A stretch of DNA of 64,000 bases, taken from NCBI GenBank assembly GCA_025175895.1, contig JAKLTH010000238.1:6510001-6574000 (forward strand), read 5' to 3'. Under the pieces are notes generated by a model, which was given only the letters and a program-made list of their open reading frames with translations, searched no databases and was not told the origin of the DNA. How positions within the stretch are numbered: the stretch's first letter is position 1; the number at the start of each line of letters is the position of its first letter. The translations under genes were made by a program, and so were the position numbers. Of this stretch, positions 1 to 11,843 are shown piece by piece. The stretch is from Wurfbainia villosa (Eukaryota; Streptophyta; Magnoliopsida; Zingiberales; Zingiberaceae).

Positions 1-845
1 GAGAAGAGATATTCAACTCCATATCTCATGCCTTTGAACTGAATAAGCCAGACTCAAAATTGAAATCGAAATCGAATCGAAAAATCAATTTTAGACATAC
101 AACTCCATATCTCATGCCTTAGAACTGAATAAGCCCACAAGGCTCAAAATTGAAACCGAAATCAAATCGGAAAACCAATTTTCTTTCTTTCGAAAGAAAA
201 GGAGACTAACGACTAATAATATACCGGAACACTATTCCATTGAGATAGTGATATAGACAAGGAGAGACATACAACTTCATATCTCATGCCTTGGAATTGA
301 ATGAGCCCACGAAACTCAAAATTGAAACCGAAATCGAAACGAAAAACCAATTTTCTTTCTTTCAAAAGGAAGGAGACTAACGACCCACGATGTACCGGAA
401 TACTATTCCATTGAGATAGTGATATAGACAAGGAGAGACATACAACTCCATATCTCATGCCTTGGAATTGAATGAGCCCACAAAACTCAAAATTGAAACC
501 GAAACCGAAACGAAAAACCTACTCTCTTTCTTTCGAAAGGAAGGAGACTAACGACCCACGATATACCGGAACACTATTCCATTGAGATAGTAATATATAA
601 GAGGAGAGACATGCAACTTCATATCTCATGCCTTGGAATTGAACAAAGTCCACAAGGCTCAAAATTAAAACCAAAATCAAAACCGAATCGAAAAACCAAC
701 TTTCTTTTTTTCGAAAGGAAGGAGACTAACGACTCACGGTATACCGGAACACTACTGTTCCATTGAGATAGTGATATAGAAGAGGAGAGACATACAACTC
801 CATATCTCATGCCTTGTAACTGAATGAGGCCACAAGGCTCAAATC
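1..845 (-). repeat. Tandem array of ~173-bp units carrying GBSSI exon end and splice donor
   Basis: At least five partial or full copies follow the real exon end at 796; the CTCATGCCTT landmark recurs near 26, 111, 282, 451, 631 and 811. Read on the minus strand, each copy has codons equivalent to [15 protein letters not shown], then a GT donor context (GTTGTATGTCT in most copies), then about 120 bp of intron with an AACCGAAATCGAAA-type stretch. One copy has GCATGT at the donor position and the outermost lacks the clean GTATGT. The joint between intron and copied exon shares TTTGAGCC with the true exon. The array runs off the window. Confidence 0.85.
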
Positions 846-3539
846 TGCTAGTGATAGCAAGAAGATCTGCCCCTGCCATGATCAGATGTGCCAAAGGAAC
901 ATTGAACTTCATATGAGCTCTCACTTTCTTCGGGTACTCAGCTTCGAGTTGGGCGAGCTCGGTTTCCATCTTCCCCTTGCCGGTTCCCTGTAATTTAGCC
1001 GAATTAGCGACTCGACTCGATCTTCGGATGAATGCATTTCGAAAAGGATCAGGATGCATCTTACGAGCACTATCACTTGGACATTCTCGTCGATGAACTT
1101 GGGAATCGCTGCCGCGAAGATATCGGAGCCTTTCTGCTCTTCTAGTCTCCCGCAGAAGGCGATGAGAGGGATGTTCCGGTCGACTGGCAATCCTACTTCG
1201 GCTTGTAAAGCCTCCTTGTTCACGGCCTTTGCTTGCATGGCCTGAATTGAAGTTGGGTGAGTTTAGGAGTGAGAGAAATATTGAAAATTTTGATATATCA
1301 TATATACCGTATCGATATATATCGAATATATCGATATTAAAAGTATACTGAAATTTTCGATATCGGTATAAATTTTAAAATTTTCAGTATACCGAAATAT
1401 CGAATGTATTGGTTATTTTTTTTCAATCCGAGTACGTGCGCGTCCGTGCTCGTGTGCACCTAGGGGTGGGCGCAGCGCGCCGCCTCCGACCCACGCACGG
1501 TGCCGCTGTCACCGCTGCACCATCTAGTCACCTCCGGCTGTCAGACCGGACGCGATCGATATGCAACTCGTCGACGGTCCGATGGAGCTCGACTTCCGGC
1601 CGATTAACGCCCGGAATCCGGCATATAATAGTCGAAAATGACCAAATCACGGGCGGAGATTGACCGGGGAAGGATTTGATCGACGGCAACGGTCCTTCCC
1701 CGGTCGGTCTCCGGCCGTGATTCGGTCGGAATCTGATCCGATCGCGATCGACAGTGACGCGTCGATTGCGGGTCAGAAATTGGTATACCGAAAATTCGGT
1801 ATATCGAAAATCGATATACCAAAAATTTGATATGGTATTAGTATATATTTTTTTATATCGAAAATTTCGGTACGGTATACAATATCATATAAAAAAATCG
1901 GTATACCGTACCGATCCAGCCCCAGGTGAGTTTGTGTGGTGTTTGAGATGAGAAAAAAAAGAACAAACACATAGATTCCTCACGGTTGTGGCATCGAATT
2001 TCGCAGCGATGTATTTGTCGGTCGACGGATTCCACTCGTTGATGTCCATTCCGTTCAAGATTCCGGCGATGCCTTTGGCGGCGAGAATGTTGTTCAATTC
2101 GGCTCCTCGATCTTCTCCTGAAACAAGCTCTCGGGCGTAGTATGGACTCACAGTCACTGCTTTGTTGCATTCTATGATTCCAGCCTTCATCCAATTTATC
2201 TTACTTCCTTTCGCCGGATTCCTACGCCTGAAACAATTTTCGAGTCGCCGGCCGTCAAAGAACACTCGAAGAACATCGAAATGAGCTTACATACCGATCG
2301 ACGAATTCGAAAGAAGACTTAAATCTCTCCGGCAGGTTAAGAATTTCATAGTCTGATAAAGGGAATCGACCCTGGTAGACGATGTTATGAATGCAGAAAG
2401 CAACCTGGAAATTGAAGTAGAATTGATCTCAAATCATCGCTCCGAGGACGACGACGACGACGACGACGACGATAAAATGTTTCAGGCCAAACTAAACTCG
2501 AACTCGAGCTCTAACCTTTGCATTCATGTACATCCCTTGTGATTGGTAAATGCTCTTCAAGTAGCAAGGAAGAGGACCAGTGTGCCAATCATTTGCAACA
2601 AAAATAACATCCTCCCCTATTGGCAAACAAGGAAGTGAGAATCGACTAAAAATCAATACGATACGATACGATATACGATATATACGATACGATCGAAGTG
2701 CATACCGTATGGCCCGGAGTAGTATTTGCTGTTGTTGAGATGAAGGACCCTCGGAGCCAACAAAGCTGCCTGAAAAGAACAAACTGATCCTTGAAGAAGA
2801 ACAAGTTGCAAATTTTAGCATGTCGAATCGATCGCCGACCTGACAGAAAAGGCTGAATCGTTGCTGGTTGTCGTCGTAGTCGGTTCCGGCGGTAGGACCG
2901 TATAGTTTGCGTCCGGTTAGGCCCCAAACCTTGAGCACACAAAGCATGATCACGAGTGTGATTCAGGCAGGCATTGAAGAGGCATGCAGAGCAAGGAAGA
3001 TGAAGAACCTTAGCGAGAAACAAAGGATGATCCACAAACACCCTGTCCACTCCCCTTTTGTAGCAATGGAAGAATCGAACTCTTTCGATTCGATCGCCGA
3101 CTTTAAGGTCGACGACCACGCTTGTGTCCCAGGCGTCGAAGTACTGATCGTATCGAGGAGCAATGGTCATCACTCTGTGCCCGTTTGCCTGAACAGAACA
3201 GAACAGAGGACTCGAGTCAGCAAAGATCGATATATAGCCAAATTTTGAGGTGGTGAATCGGATTCTTACAGCCATGGCCGGAGGAAGGCCGCCGAGGACG
3301 TCGCCGAGGCCTCCGGTTTTGCTCCAGGGAGCCATCTCTGCGCCGACGAACACTATGTTCATCCCCTTCCCGCAGACGACGACGGAGCTTGGTCTGGATT
3401 TGGTGGCCGGAGCCGGAAGACCCCTCTGGGGCTGACACAGTGGCCTGCCGTTGACGGACCTCATCTGAACCGAATCGGCGGTCGCGGTCTGAGATCTGCA
3501 TCCTTGGAAGGTGAGGGGGAACGCCATTGCTGCCGCCAT
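1..3539 (-). CDS. GBSSI: Granule-bound starch synthase I (waxy), 3' end off window
   Basis: Plastid glucosyltransferase (GT5) that makes amylose from ADP-glucose inside starch granules. Minus-strand coding exons: 3270-3539 (start ATG at 3539), 3009-3188, 2840-2929, 2706-2769, 2516-2616, 2295-2404, 1984-2227, 1065-1241, 796-987. They add up to 1428 nt (476 codons) in one frame with GT..AG introns throughout. Residues 1 to about 58 look like a plastid transit peptide. The mature start has [20 protein letters not shown], including the KTGGL ADP-glucose-binding motif. Later come [32 protein letters not shown] and [14 protein letters not shown]. Family members are about 600 residues, so the last ~125 (including the STGGL region) lie beyond the left edge. 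The exon at 3009-3188 covers what are two exons in rice Waxy, as I recall that gene. The last visible exon is followed by a tandem array that copies its 3' end. Confidence 0.95.
1290..1920. repeat. Repeat insertion in GBSSI intron (GGTATACCG-rich ends, GC-rich core)
   Basis: The 742-bp intron 1242-1983 is mostly this insertion. Both ends are rich in degenerate, inverted GATATCG / CGGTATACCG motifs (1290-1400 and 1785-1915), framing a GC-rich core at 1430-1770. The core matches, by eye, segments near 20.75-20.95 kb and 21.5-21.75 kb, for example the shared CGGAATCCGGC context. No coding capacity is convincing. I read it as a non-autonomous element of unknown class. Confidence 0.5.
2449..2472. 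repeat. (GAC)n microsatellite in GBSSI intron
   Basis: About eight uninterrupted ACG/GAC triplets in the intron between exons 2295-2404 and 2516-2616. Confidence 0.85.
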
Positions 3540-3773
3540 TGACGTGCAGTGAGCTCTGCATGAGACATGCAGAAATCAGAATTACGATATATCACAACTA
3601 CTGGACGCGATCGGGAAAAAAAAAAGGAAAAAGAAAAAGAAAAGACGTCGAAATTAATCTGTAAACCTCTCTTCACTTCGAAGAACAAGCGATGGAAAGA
3701 AATCGAGCTCTGTGCGCGGGGATCGACCGGAGTGGGCTGCTGCTGCTTCTCAGTTCTCCCTCCTCAGTCGCTC

Positions 3774-3780
3774 TTTATAG
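3774..3780 (-). promoter_or_regulatory. Probable TATA box of GBSSI
   Basis: Minus strand reads CTATAAAG about 235 bases upstream of the GBSSI start codon, just before a CT/GC-rich leader. Short upstream ATGs lie near 3550-3565, but a CATGCAG just after them could be the acceptor of a leader intron, which waxy genes commonly have. Whether the leader is spliced cannot be settled here. Confidence 0.55.
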
Positions 3781-4424
3781 GATTTGCCGCGACTCCACGT
3801 GGCACTCGTCGAGTGCGCGGTTCCTTGTGGCCCCTGCCCACTTCGCCGGTGAACTGAAAGACGGCGACGGCGACGGGAAACGGCCTGGCTCTTGGGAAAT
3901 TACCAAATTGGCCACCGTTGAGGATTATTATTATTATTTTTAGATAAAAGGATAATTTTTATTTTCGAGCTACTTAATAAAAAGAAAAGATATAGCAAAA
4001 TTAGACATTAATTAATTGATTTCTCTATTTTTTTTTTCTTGTATTGAATTTGATATTTACTAATTTTGGGAGGGATACAAAAGAGAGAGAAAAAAAAAGA
4101 GATTAAGAAGAGTAGAATTGGGAGTTGGCTGATGATACTAAAAGTTGTAATAGAATTTAGGGCATTTAATTATATTGATCTTATACGTCTTTTCCTTGCT
4201 TATTTTGGGTAATTATTGAGGATTTTGGATTAGATTATGTGCTAATGACAGCTTGTTAATTTTACGTGGAAGTAAAGACTTATGTTTTTGTCCTTGTCAT
4301 TTAAAAAACTTTTAAACTCTGTCTAATTATTGATAAGTAGTAAATAGGTTATAAACAAACAAATAAAAAAGATAATCCGAACCATACTAAACAAACTGAA
4401 TCGATAATTTTTAGATCATACGAC
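3781..4424. other. AT-rich upstream region of GBSSI, no gene seen
   Basis: GC-rich near the promoter (3780-3900), then strongly AT-rich with poly-A and poly-T runs. It must hold the upstream GBSSI regulatory sequence, but I identify no specific element. Confidence 0.5.
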
Positions 4425-4479
4425 AATAACTTTACAAACGTGCTGAGACTTTCCTTCGGTTATAAAGAAACGAGTGAAA

Positions 4480-5105
4480 AAAAAAAATGAAATCTAATTT
4501 AGGATTTAGAAACCCTAAATTTAGAATGAAACTCTCATCGACATAAAATTTCAAGAAAATATATATTATACACCGTCTTATTCTATTTTTCAAGTGATTA
4601 TTTTTACTCGTCAAATCATAATCTTTATGTTGGATCAACTATATTGATCTTTCTATGTCATGGAACTTTATTCTCTACTATATCGTCTATACTTAAATAG
4701 ATTTTATCTTATTTTATTATTGTTAATTATTTTTTTTGTTTTCCTTTTTTTTATTTGATTTACGTATTTATCAATTTTTATATAGTCTAACTGAAGTATT
4801 TTATAAACAAACAAATGAAAAAAAAAATCTAATTTAGAGTTTAGAAACTTTAAATTTAGAATGAAATAAATTTCCTCTCTCTCGTGTGGTCCATCGGTTC
4901 ATGCACAATGGATCTTAACAAAACACCGACTTATTCTATTTTTCAAGAGATTATTTCTACTCATCAAATCGTAATCTCTATGTGAGATCGAGTATATTGA
5001 TCTTTCTATGTCATTGAGCTATATTCTCCACCATATCATCATTTATATTTAAATAGATTTTATTTTATTTTATTATTGCTAACTAAAAAAAATTATCTCC
5101 CTCTT
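4480..5105 (-). repeat. LINE 3'-end-derived tandem repeat, two units of ~340 bp
   Basis: Segments at 4575-4735 and 4925-5095 are near copies of each other. They also match, in reverse, the 3' end of the LINE fragment at 14340-14480: ATTGATCTTTCTATGTCAT, then CACCATATCATC, then a TTTTATTTTATTATTGC tail. Each is preceded by a short segment like TTTAGAAACCCTAAATTTAG (4492, 4829). A further pair lies just right of the LTR element (11844-12170), so the retroelement sits inside this array. Confidence 0.6.
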
Positions 5106-5130
5106 TATTATTTTATTATTTTCAAGAGAT

Positions 5131-6542
5131 TGTTGGTGCAATCGGCCCAAGTCACGATTGACCAGGACTCGAGTTTAACTCGAGTGATGTTTTGATGTTT
5201 GACAAAGTATGTTTGACATAGGATTGACATTAATGTTGGACATTGATGTCGGTTAATATGTTGGGGAGATTGTTTATACAATCGACCCAGGTTATAATTG
5301 ACTTGATGGTTGACCAGGGTTGACCATGTGATTATGGAAAGTCGAGCATGGTCTGCCAGCATTGAAAGTCAAGTGGGACACTTGGCATTTGGAAAAAGTC
5401 AAACATGAGTTGGCATGGAAAGTCGAAGCATGGGTCTTGGCAATTGAAAGTCAACATGTGTTGGCGAGGAAAGTCAAGCGAGTCTTGGCGAAGTCGAGGA
5501 TTGATATTGGCGTAAAGTCAGCGGAGTCTTGGCGGCGTAAGTCCAATGTGCCTTGGCGGTGTGACACCAGATTAGCATGACATAGCCGATGGAAGCACAC
5601 GGAAGCTAAGCGCGATGGATGAACAAGTCATGGATGACTTGGAGGGATCAGGCGTGAGGTGATGGAGGTGGCTAGAAGGCTTAGTCTAGGCTAAGGGTGG
5701 TCTAGCAGTATGGGGCACCATACTTGGGTTAAAACCTCATTCTTGAGGTTGGCGGTCGTGCATTATGGCGGTTATTCGGTAGTCGACTTGAGTTATTTGC
5801 GTTAAATTTAGGATGCTGCTCATTGCTCATAGTGATCGTGATGTCTGCGATCATTGCCGAGGATGTGATCGGCCTGCGTCGACACGAAGCGCTCCTGGCC
5901 GTAGGCGATCGACTACGGGCGTTAGCGATCGGCGCCAATGTTGGCGATCATTTGCCAAGAGATCCGTTGGAGTTTTTCAGCGTGGATCGATCCGTTGTCT
6001 CCGACAACGATGGCATCGATCGGCCCGGTGACTTATGGCGATCGGTGATAAGCGAAATCGGCCCGGAGTTAAAAGGAGCGTGTTCGGAAGAGGATTGACG
6101 ATTTTCTTGGGCGATTTGAAGGGAATAGTTGGTGCTCTTCCGGTCCTTCAAAGCTAGTCAAAGGCAATCAAGGCATTTGTAAAGTGATCTCTTTACTTGT
6201 ATTGCATTGTATTTCATTGTAATTGCTTGTTGTACTTAGTTTATTGTTGTAATCTATTTATGCGAGGTTTCTCCACCTCCGACTTGTGTCGAGAAGGAGT
6301 TATTTGATAGTGGTGTGTGTTTGACATCGCTAGGGCTCGTTTGAGCCCGATCCGTGGAGTAGGAACCGTTACGGTTCCGAACCACGTTATATCATCGTGT
6401 TCGTGTGTGATTGTATTTCGTGTATTGCTTTTATTATTATTATTCCTGCGCGCAGCTTGTAGACAAGCACGGGAACGATTTCCATCTACGTACGGTCATC
6501 TACGCTATTCACCCCCCCTCTGGCGGCCTCAAATCCCCAACA
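5131..6542 (+). repeat. 5' LTR (1412 bp)
   Basis: TG...CA ends; matches 10312-11843 nearly throughout. It is shorter in the AAGTCCAAGCATGGGTCTTGG-like internal repeat block (5340-5480), where the 3' copy has more repeat units. Ends CCCCAACA directly before the primer-binding site. Confidence 0.88.
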
Positions 6543-6544
6543 AG

Positions 6545-6556
6545 TGGTATCAGAGC
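6545..6556 (+). other. Primer-binding site (initiator tRNA-Met)
   Basis: TGGTATCAGAGC, the standard plant retrotransposon site complementary to the 3' end of initiator tRNA-Met, two bases after the 5' LTR. Confidence 0.9.
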
Positions 6557-6608
6557 TCGGTGGCTCTTCAACGGATTAACAACCGGGAGCAAGACACTAG
6601 AGGAAAGA

Positions 6609-8381
6609 TGGAAGTTCAAGGACAATTAGGTTGGGACATCAACACACCGGTGCCCTACACCCTATACGGACGAGAAGGATTCAATTCTTGGAAGGGAAGA
6701 ATTGAGGATTTTATTATGATGAGAGACTTTGAGGAATGATCCATTTTGATGGATGAATTTGAATATCCAAGAGGACCAAGAGGTGGATTCCTCAAAAAGA
6801 AGAGGTGGACCGAAGAGCAAGTTCAAGCATCCGAGAAAAATAATAAGGTGATAAAATTCTTAATTGATTTAATACCTAACAATATCTTGTGTATGTTAGG
6901 TAATTATGTAGATGCTAAAGAGTTATGGAGCCAAGTGGCAAAGCTCCATGAAAAGTCATTATCGGTCCAAGAAGAAGAAGAAGATGTAGAATGTTCATCG
7001 GTCCAATCGGAAGAGGTCGAAGAAGCAAGCTCCTCCTCACAAGCAAGTGAGGATTCGGAAGTTGAAGAAGAGTCAACATCCGGGTCAAGAGGAGAGTGTG
7101 AAGAATTGGAGGTTGAGAGGCCATCAATCTCCAAGGAGGAGGTAGAAGTGGAAGAAGCATCCACCTCAAGGATTGAGGGGGAGGAGAGAACCTCTCACAC
7201 GGAACATCAGAAGAAGCCGACATCCGGTCAAGATGAAGAAGCTCAAAGTCCAATTCCGGTCTCCACCACTAACTCAATTTGGTTTTAAATAAAAACATAT
7301 AATTTGCTTTGAGTGTAGGGAAACCGGGCACTATAAGAGCAAGTGCCCAAAAAGATTAGGAAAGCTCCACCGGCTCCAAAGTTAAGGATGTGGTCCCTCA
7401 ATACAAAGAGCAAGGAGCAAGTGATTTGCTTCAAATGCGACTCAGGGACATTCTAGTCAATGCCTAAGAGGGAAGAAGAAGGGGGCAAGAAGGAGCTACA
7501 CAAGTAGAGCTAAGGCTAACCCTAAGGTATATTTTAATAATGCTCTTTCTAATTCTTATAGTCAAAAGCATGCTAGAAATAATTTTAGCAATCTTGCTAT
7601 TTATCAAAAGGAGCATGCTAGAAATAGAGAATATTGCTTAGGAGCTAAAAATATTCACTTAGATAATAGGAAGAAATTTGGGACTAATGTTCCCAAAAAT
7701 ATTTCATCTAAGGATAAACCTAGGTCAAATAACACTAGACCAATTTTACCTAGGGAGACCATTGGAAAGGTGCAAGAGCACCTAGGTATTAACCCGAAAT
7801 GGACTAGGCATATGCCTAGAAAGTCCCATGCTCATGGTCTAAATCAAAATTCTAAAATCGGACAATTAGAATTAGAGAACCAAGCCTTGAGGTCAAGGCT
7901 TGAGAAATTGGAGAAGACCCTTAAAATTATACAAAATCAATTTAAAGGGCCAAATGATCAAAAGTCAAAGTCCAAAAGTCAAAGTCAACACCAAGGACCT
8001 AAGAGTCAAAAGTCAACCAAAGGCAAGCAAGGTTTGGGTCACAAACCTAAGCCTAAGGTGGCTTATCATAGTGTTCCATTTGATTATGGAACACAAACTA
8101 GGTCTAGGAAGACCAAGGTCAATAGGGAAGTCATCCCTAGAGTTGACCAAAGGGTGTGTCTGGTGGCTAGGGTCTCTAGGAAACCTAGGGTGACCACTAA
8201 GAAGGTTGCAAGGGGAGTTACCCCTAGAGTCAACCTAGGTGAGACCCAAATGACCAAGGCTAATAAGCCTAGGATGGTCATTAGGAAGGTATCTAGGGAG
8301 GTTATCCCTAAGGAATACCTAATTAACCCTAGGAGCTCAAATCGGTTTTGGGTTCCTAAGAGCGTGATTGATTCACGCTAG
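6609..8381 (+). pseudogene. Broken gag of the LTR retrotransposon
   Basis: Starts MEVQGQLGWDINTPVPYTLY... with GFNSWKGRIEDFI, typical of plant copia-type gag N-termini. A TGA at 6737-6739 replaces what looks like a Trp codon, since the same frame continues with FEYPRGPRGGF. An acidic Ser/Glu-rich stretch (6970-7260) ends at a stop near 7286. The zinc knuckle ICFECRETGHYKSKCPK (CX2CX4HX4C) is at 7305-7346. A second, damaged knuckle follows at about 7428-7470, where an apparent indel spoils the His/Cys spacing. An open stretch at 7770-8381 encodes a basic tail with a possible coiled coil (QLELENQALRSRLEKLEK). Several frame breaks make it non-functional as written. Confidence 0.75.
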
Positions 8382-10297
8382 ATGGGTTTAGAGTGTGCCA
8401 ACCTTGATTGGATGGGTAGTTAACTCAACCATGGTAAAGGTGGCACTTTAGGATATTTTCAAGGTTATGGTCACTTTGGAAATACATTTGAGCTATAATC
8501 CTAAAAGTTTTTAGGATGTGCCAATATTACTTGAGAAGTTTGATAAAATGATCAAAATTGGCACAATTTAGGTTTAGAGGTTAGTGTGCCATTTTGGTTT
8601 TTTTTGGCACACTAGGGAGATTAGGTTAATATGACAAAATATGATTAATCCCAACAAATGAAAATTAATATTAAAATTTAGGTATTATTATACCTATATA
8701 TTTTATATGTCATGTCTTGTTTGCCATATAACATGCCATGACATCATGCTTATTTTTAATCATTCTATATGTCATGTACATGTTTAGGAGTAAGGATTAA
8801 ATGTCATGTGTTTTTAGATTTCATTTTATGTCATGACATCATGATCATTGGCCATGTTTTAATAATGTATCATTTATGCCATGATCATACATTCATGCAT
8901 TAATTTGATTAAAATTGATTTAAGGACTATGACATGACTTGGAGTCTCATTTATAAGGGAATCAAGTAGAGTTGCCTTAGAAAAATACATGAAACCCTAG
9001 TTTAGGGAGAACAAAACTCACATCTCACATTCAATTGACATGTATGTGTATTTATACACCCTAGATACATGTGAGATGCTAGGATATGAGTTGAGGTCAA
9101 GGTGCATAGTTTTTGCATCTAGTTGAACCAAAACTCATCTAATTTTAGAGGTAGATCATTGGAAAAGCTTGTGTACAAGTCATGTACATAGAGCCCAAGG
9201 AATATGATCCAAAATAAGGTTTTGAAAACATTTTAAAATCATTTTGAAAAACCTTGGTGATGTCTATCTTTTGATAGCAATCACCATTGATGAAGTTGAT
9301 ACAAAATATGGCCAAAACATTGAAAATTTCAATGGTTTTGAGTTTTGTATCAAACTCACTATTTTATGGGTAAAATATTTTTCAAACATTTTTCACCCAT
9401 TGTTTTGGTCATAAGTATTATACGTATGAATTTTCACGATTTTTCGAATTACGTATAATTATTTATGAATTTCCAAAATTCATTCGATAATTTGAAAATC
9501 GAGATTTTATATCGCCGATCGCCTGTGGCAATCGATCGATGTGTGTGGCAATCGATCGACATCTGTGAGTCGATCGTCAGTCTGATTTCGGGTTAACAAG
9601 GTTTGTTTAACCCGTGTTCAGCTATGGAAAATGTCCCTAACCACTCCTAACCCTAGGATATGCTTTGGGAAGCATTATGAATGGTGAAAATCCATTGGAT
9701 ATAGATTAGGAGTTGTGTTAGGTCAAAGTATCAAATTTAGGGTGAGTAAAAGTTCTATGTTGAACTTAGAACCTTAATTTTGATGGTTTAGAGTTCCTAT
9801 TGGCTTAGGGGCTTCCCAAGGACATTGTTGGTGCAATGATCAAGGGGGAGCAAACATTTAGGGGGAGGAATCCATCTTGGGATGATGGATGTGTTTTTCT
9901 CCTTGAAGAGGAGAAGTGTTTAGGGAGAGTATCATCAATTGGGAAAATTGATGGATTTTTGAGACCCAATTTGGAAATTGGGAGAGAGTATAGGATTGCC
10001 TCTCTTGAGTGATCTGTGACTTATCACTAGGAAGATGGTAGGCATCCTAGGTATTTTTGGATCAAGGGGGAGATTGTAAGATCTCATTGGGACATGAGAC
10101 ATTGACCTCCTTGGAGAGAAAACCTTTTTGATGTTAGTCAAAAAGGGGGAGAATGTTTGGGGGAGAACATTTGATTTACATTTTCACTTGAATGTTTGGG
10201 GGAGAACATTTGGTGAGTGTTTACCAATTTAGGATAATTGGTAAGGGATTTGAGTTAGTGTTCTAACTCGTGATTTATTTGGTTTTTGTCAAACATC
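8382..10297 (+). other. Non-coding interior of the LTR element
   Basis: About 1.9 kb without a credible ORF where pol would be expected. AT-rich up to about 9.5 kb. Several AAGGGGGAG-type purine strings occur at 9842, 10064, 10140 and 10197, resembling reiterated polypurine tracts. Confidence 0.6.
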
Positions 10298-10310
10298 AAA
10301 AAGGGGGAGA
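10298..10310 (+). other. Polypurine tract
   Basis: AAAAAGGGGGAGA immediately upstream of the 3' LTR; the likely plus-strand primer. Confidence 0.8.
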
Positions 10311-10311
10311 T

Positions 10312-11843
10312 TGTTGGTGCAATCGGCCCAGGTCACGATTGACCAGGACTCGAGTTTGACTCGAGTGATGTTTTGATGTTTGACAAAGTATGTTTGACAT
10401 AGGATTGACATTGATGTTGGACATTGATGTCGGTTAATATGTTGGGGAGATTGTTTATACAATCGACCCAGGTTATAATTGACTTGATGGTTGACCAGGG
10501 TTGACCATGTGATTATGGAAAGTCCAAGCATGGTCTTGGCAAGGTAAAGTCCAAGTCATGGGTACTTGACATTTGGGAAAGTCCAAGTCTTGAGTACTTG
10601 GCATGAGAAGTCCAAGCATGGGTCTTGGCAAATGAGAAGTCCAAGCATGGGTCTTGGCAAATGGAAAGTCCAAGCATGGGTCTTGGCATGGAAAGTCCAA
10701 CAAGGGTTGGCAAGGGAAAGTCCAAGCTTGAGTCTTGGCATTTGGAAGTCCAAGGATTGATATTGGCGGCGTAAAGTCCAAGCGTGAGTCTTGGCGGCGT
10801 AAGTCCAATGTGCCTTGGCGGTGTAGACACAGATTAGCATGACATAGCCGATGGAAGCACACGGAAGCTAGCGCGATGGATGAACAAGTCATGGATGACT
10901 TGGAGGGATCCGAGAGGTGTGAGGTGATGGAGGTGGCTAGAAGGCGTGGAGTCAGGCTAAGGGTGGTCTAAGCAAGTATGGGGGAACCATACTTGGGTTA
11001 CAACCTCATGTTTGAGGTTGGCAGTCGACTGGCATTATGGCCGGTTTGACTTCCGTGAGTCGACTTGAGTTATTTGCCGAAATTTGAAAATGCTGTGAAT
11101 GATCATTGCTCGTTAATGTGATCGGTGATGGCTCGGCGATCATTGCCGGTCAGTGTTGACTGAGCGCTCGCGTGGCCGGCGATCGGCTCTGGTATTAACG
11201 ATCCCGCCAATGTTGGCGGTCGTAAGAGATCCGTTGGAGTTTTTCCAGCGTGGATCGATCCGTTGTCTCATGACAACAGTGGCATCAGTCGACTGGTGAC
11301 TTATGGCAGTCGACTGATAGGCGGAAATCTAGCCAGACGCAGGTTAAAAGGAGCTGTTCGTGGGAGGATTGAAGCAAGTGTTCTCTTGGGCGATTTGAAG
11401 GGGAATAGTTGGTGCTCTTCCGGTCCTTCAAGGCTAGTCCAAGGCAACCAAAAGCAAGCGATCTAAAGGCATTTGTAAAGTGATCTCTTTACTTGTATTG
11501 CATTGTATTTCATTGTAATTGCTTGTTGTACTTAGTTTATTGTTGTAAACTGTTGTACGAGGTTTCTCCACCTCCGACTTGTGTCGAGAAGGAGTTATTT
11601 GATAGTGGTGTGTGTTTGGCATCGCTAGGGCTCGTTTGAATCCGATCCGTGGAGTAGGAACCGTTACGGTTCCGAACCACGTTATATCATCGTGTTCGTG
11701 TGTGATTGTATTTCGTGTATTGCTTTTATTATTATTATTCCGCTGCGCTAACACGAATTGTAGACAAGCACGAGAACGATTTCCATCTACGTACGGTCAT
11801 CTACGCTATTCACCCCCCCTCTAGCGGCCTCAAATCCCCAACA
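10312..11843 (+). repeat. 3' LTR (1532 bp)
   Basis: TG...CA ends matching 5131-6542. Contains a tandem block at about 10515-10800 with units of roughly 30 bp built on AAGTCCAAGCATGGGTCTTG. The extra units account for most of the length difference from the 5' LTR. Confidence 0.88.

Larger units (their letters stand above)
5131..11843 (+). mobile_element. Gag-only copia-like LTR retrotransposon, 6.7 kb
   Basis: Two related LTRs start TGTTGGTGCAATCGGCCC and end CAAATCCCCAACA. The 5' LTR is followed after two bases by TGGTATCAGAGC, a primer-binding site complementary to initiator tRNA-Met. The 3' LTR is preceded by AAAAAGGGGGAGA. The 3.8-kb interior encodes a broken gag with zinc knuckles and then about 1.9 kb with no protease, integrase, reverse transcriptase or RNase H that I can see, so it would depend on a partner for movement. 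The LTRs differ by many small changes, which argues for an old insertion or poor consensus. No 5-bp target duplication is evident (GAGAT on the left, AAATC on the right); both sides are pieces of the LINE-derived tandem repeat. Confidence 0.85.

Noticed and set aside
6904..7253. Minus-strand Ser/Leu-rich frames opposite gag
   Set aside because: Shadows of the Ser/Glu-rich gag stretch; no start context or homology.
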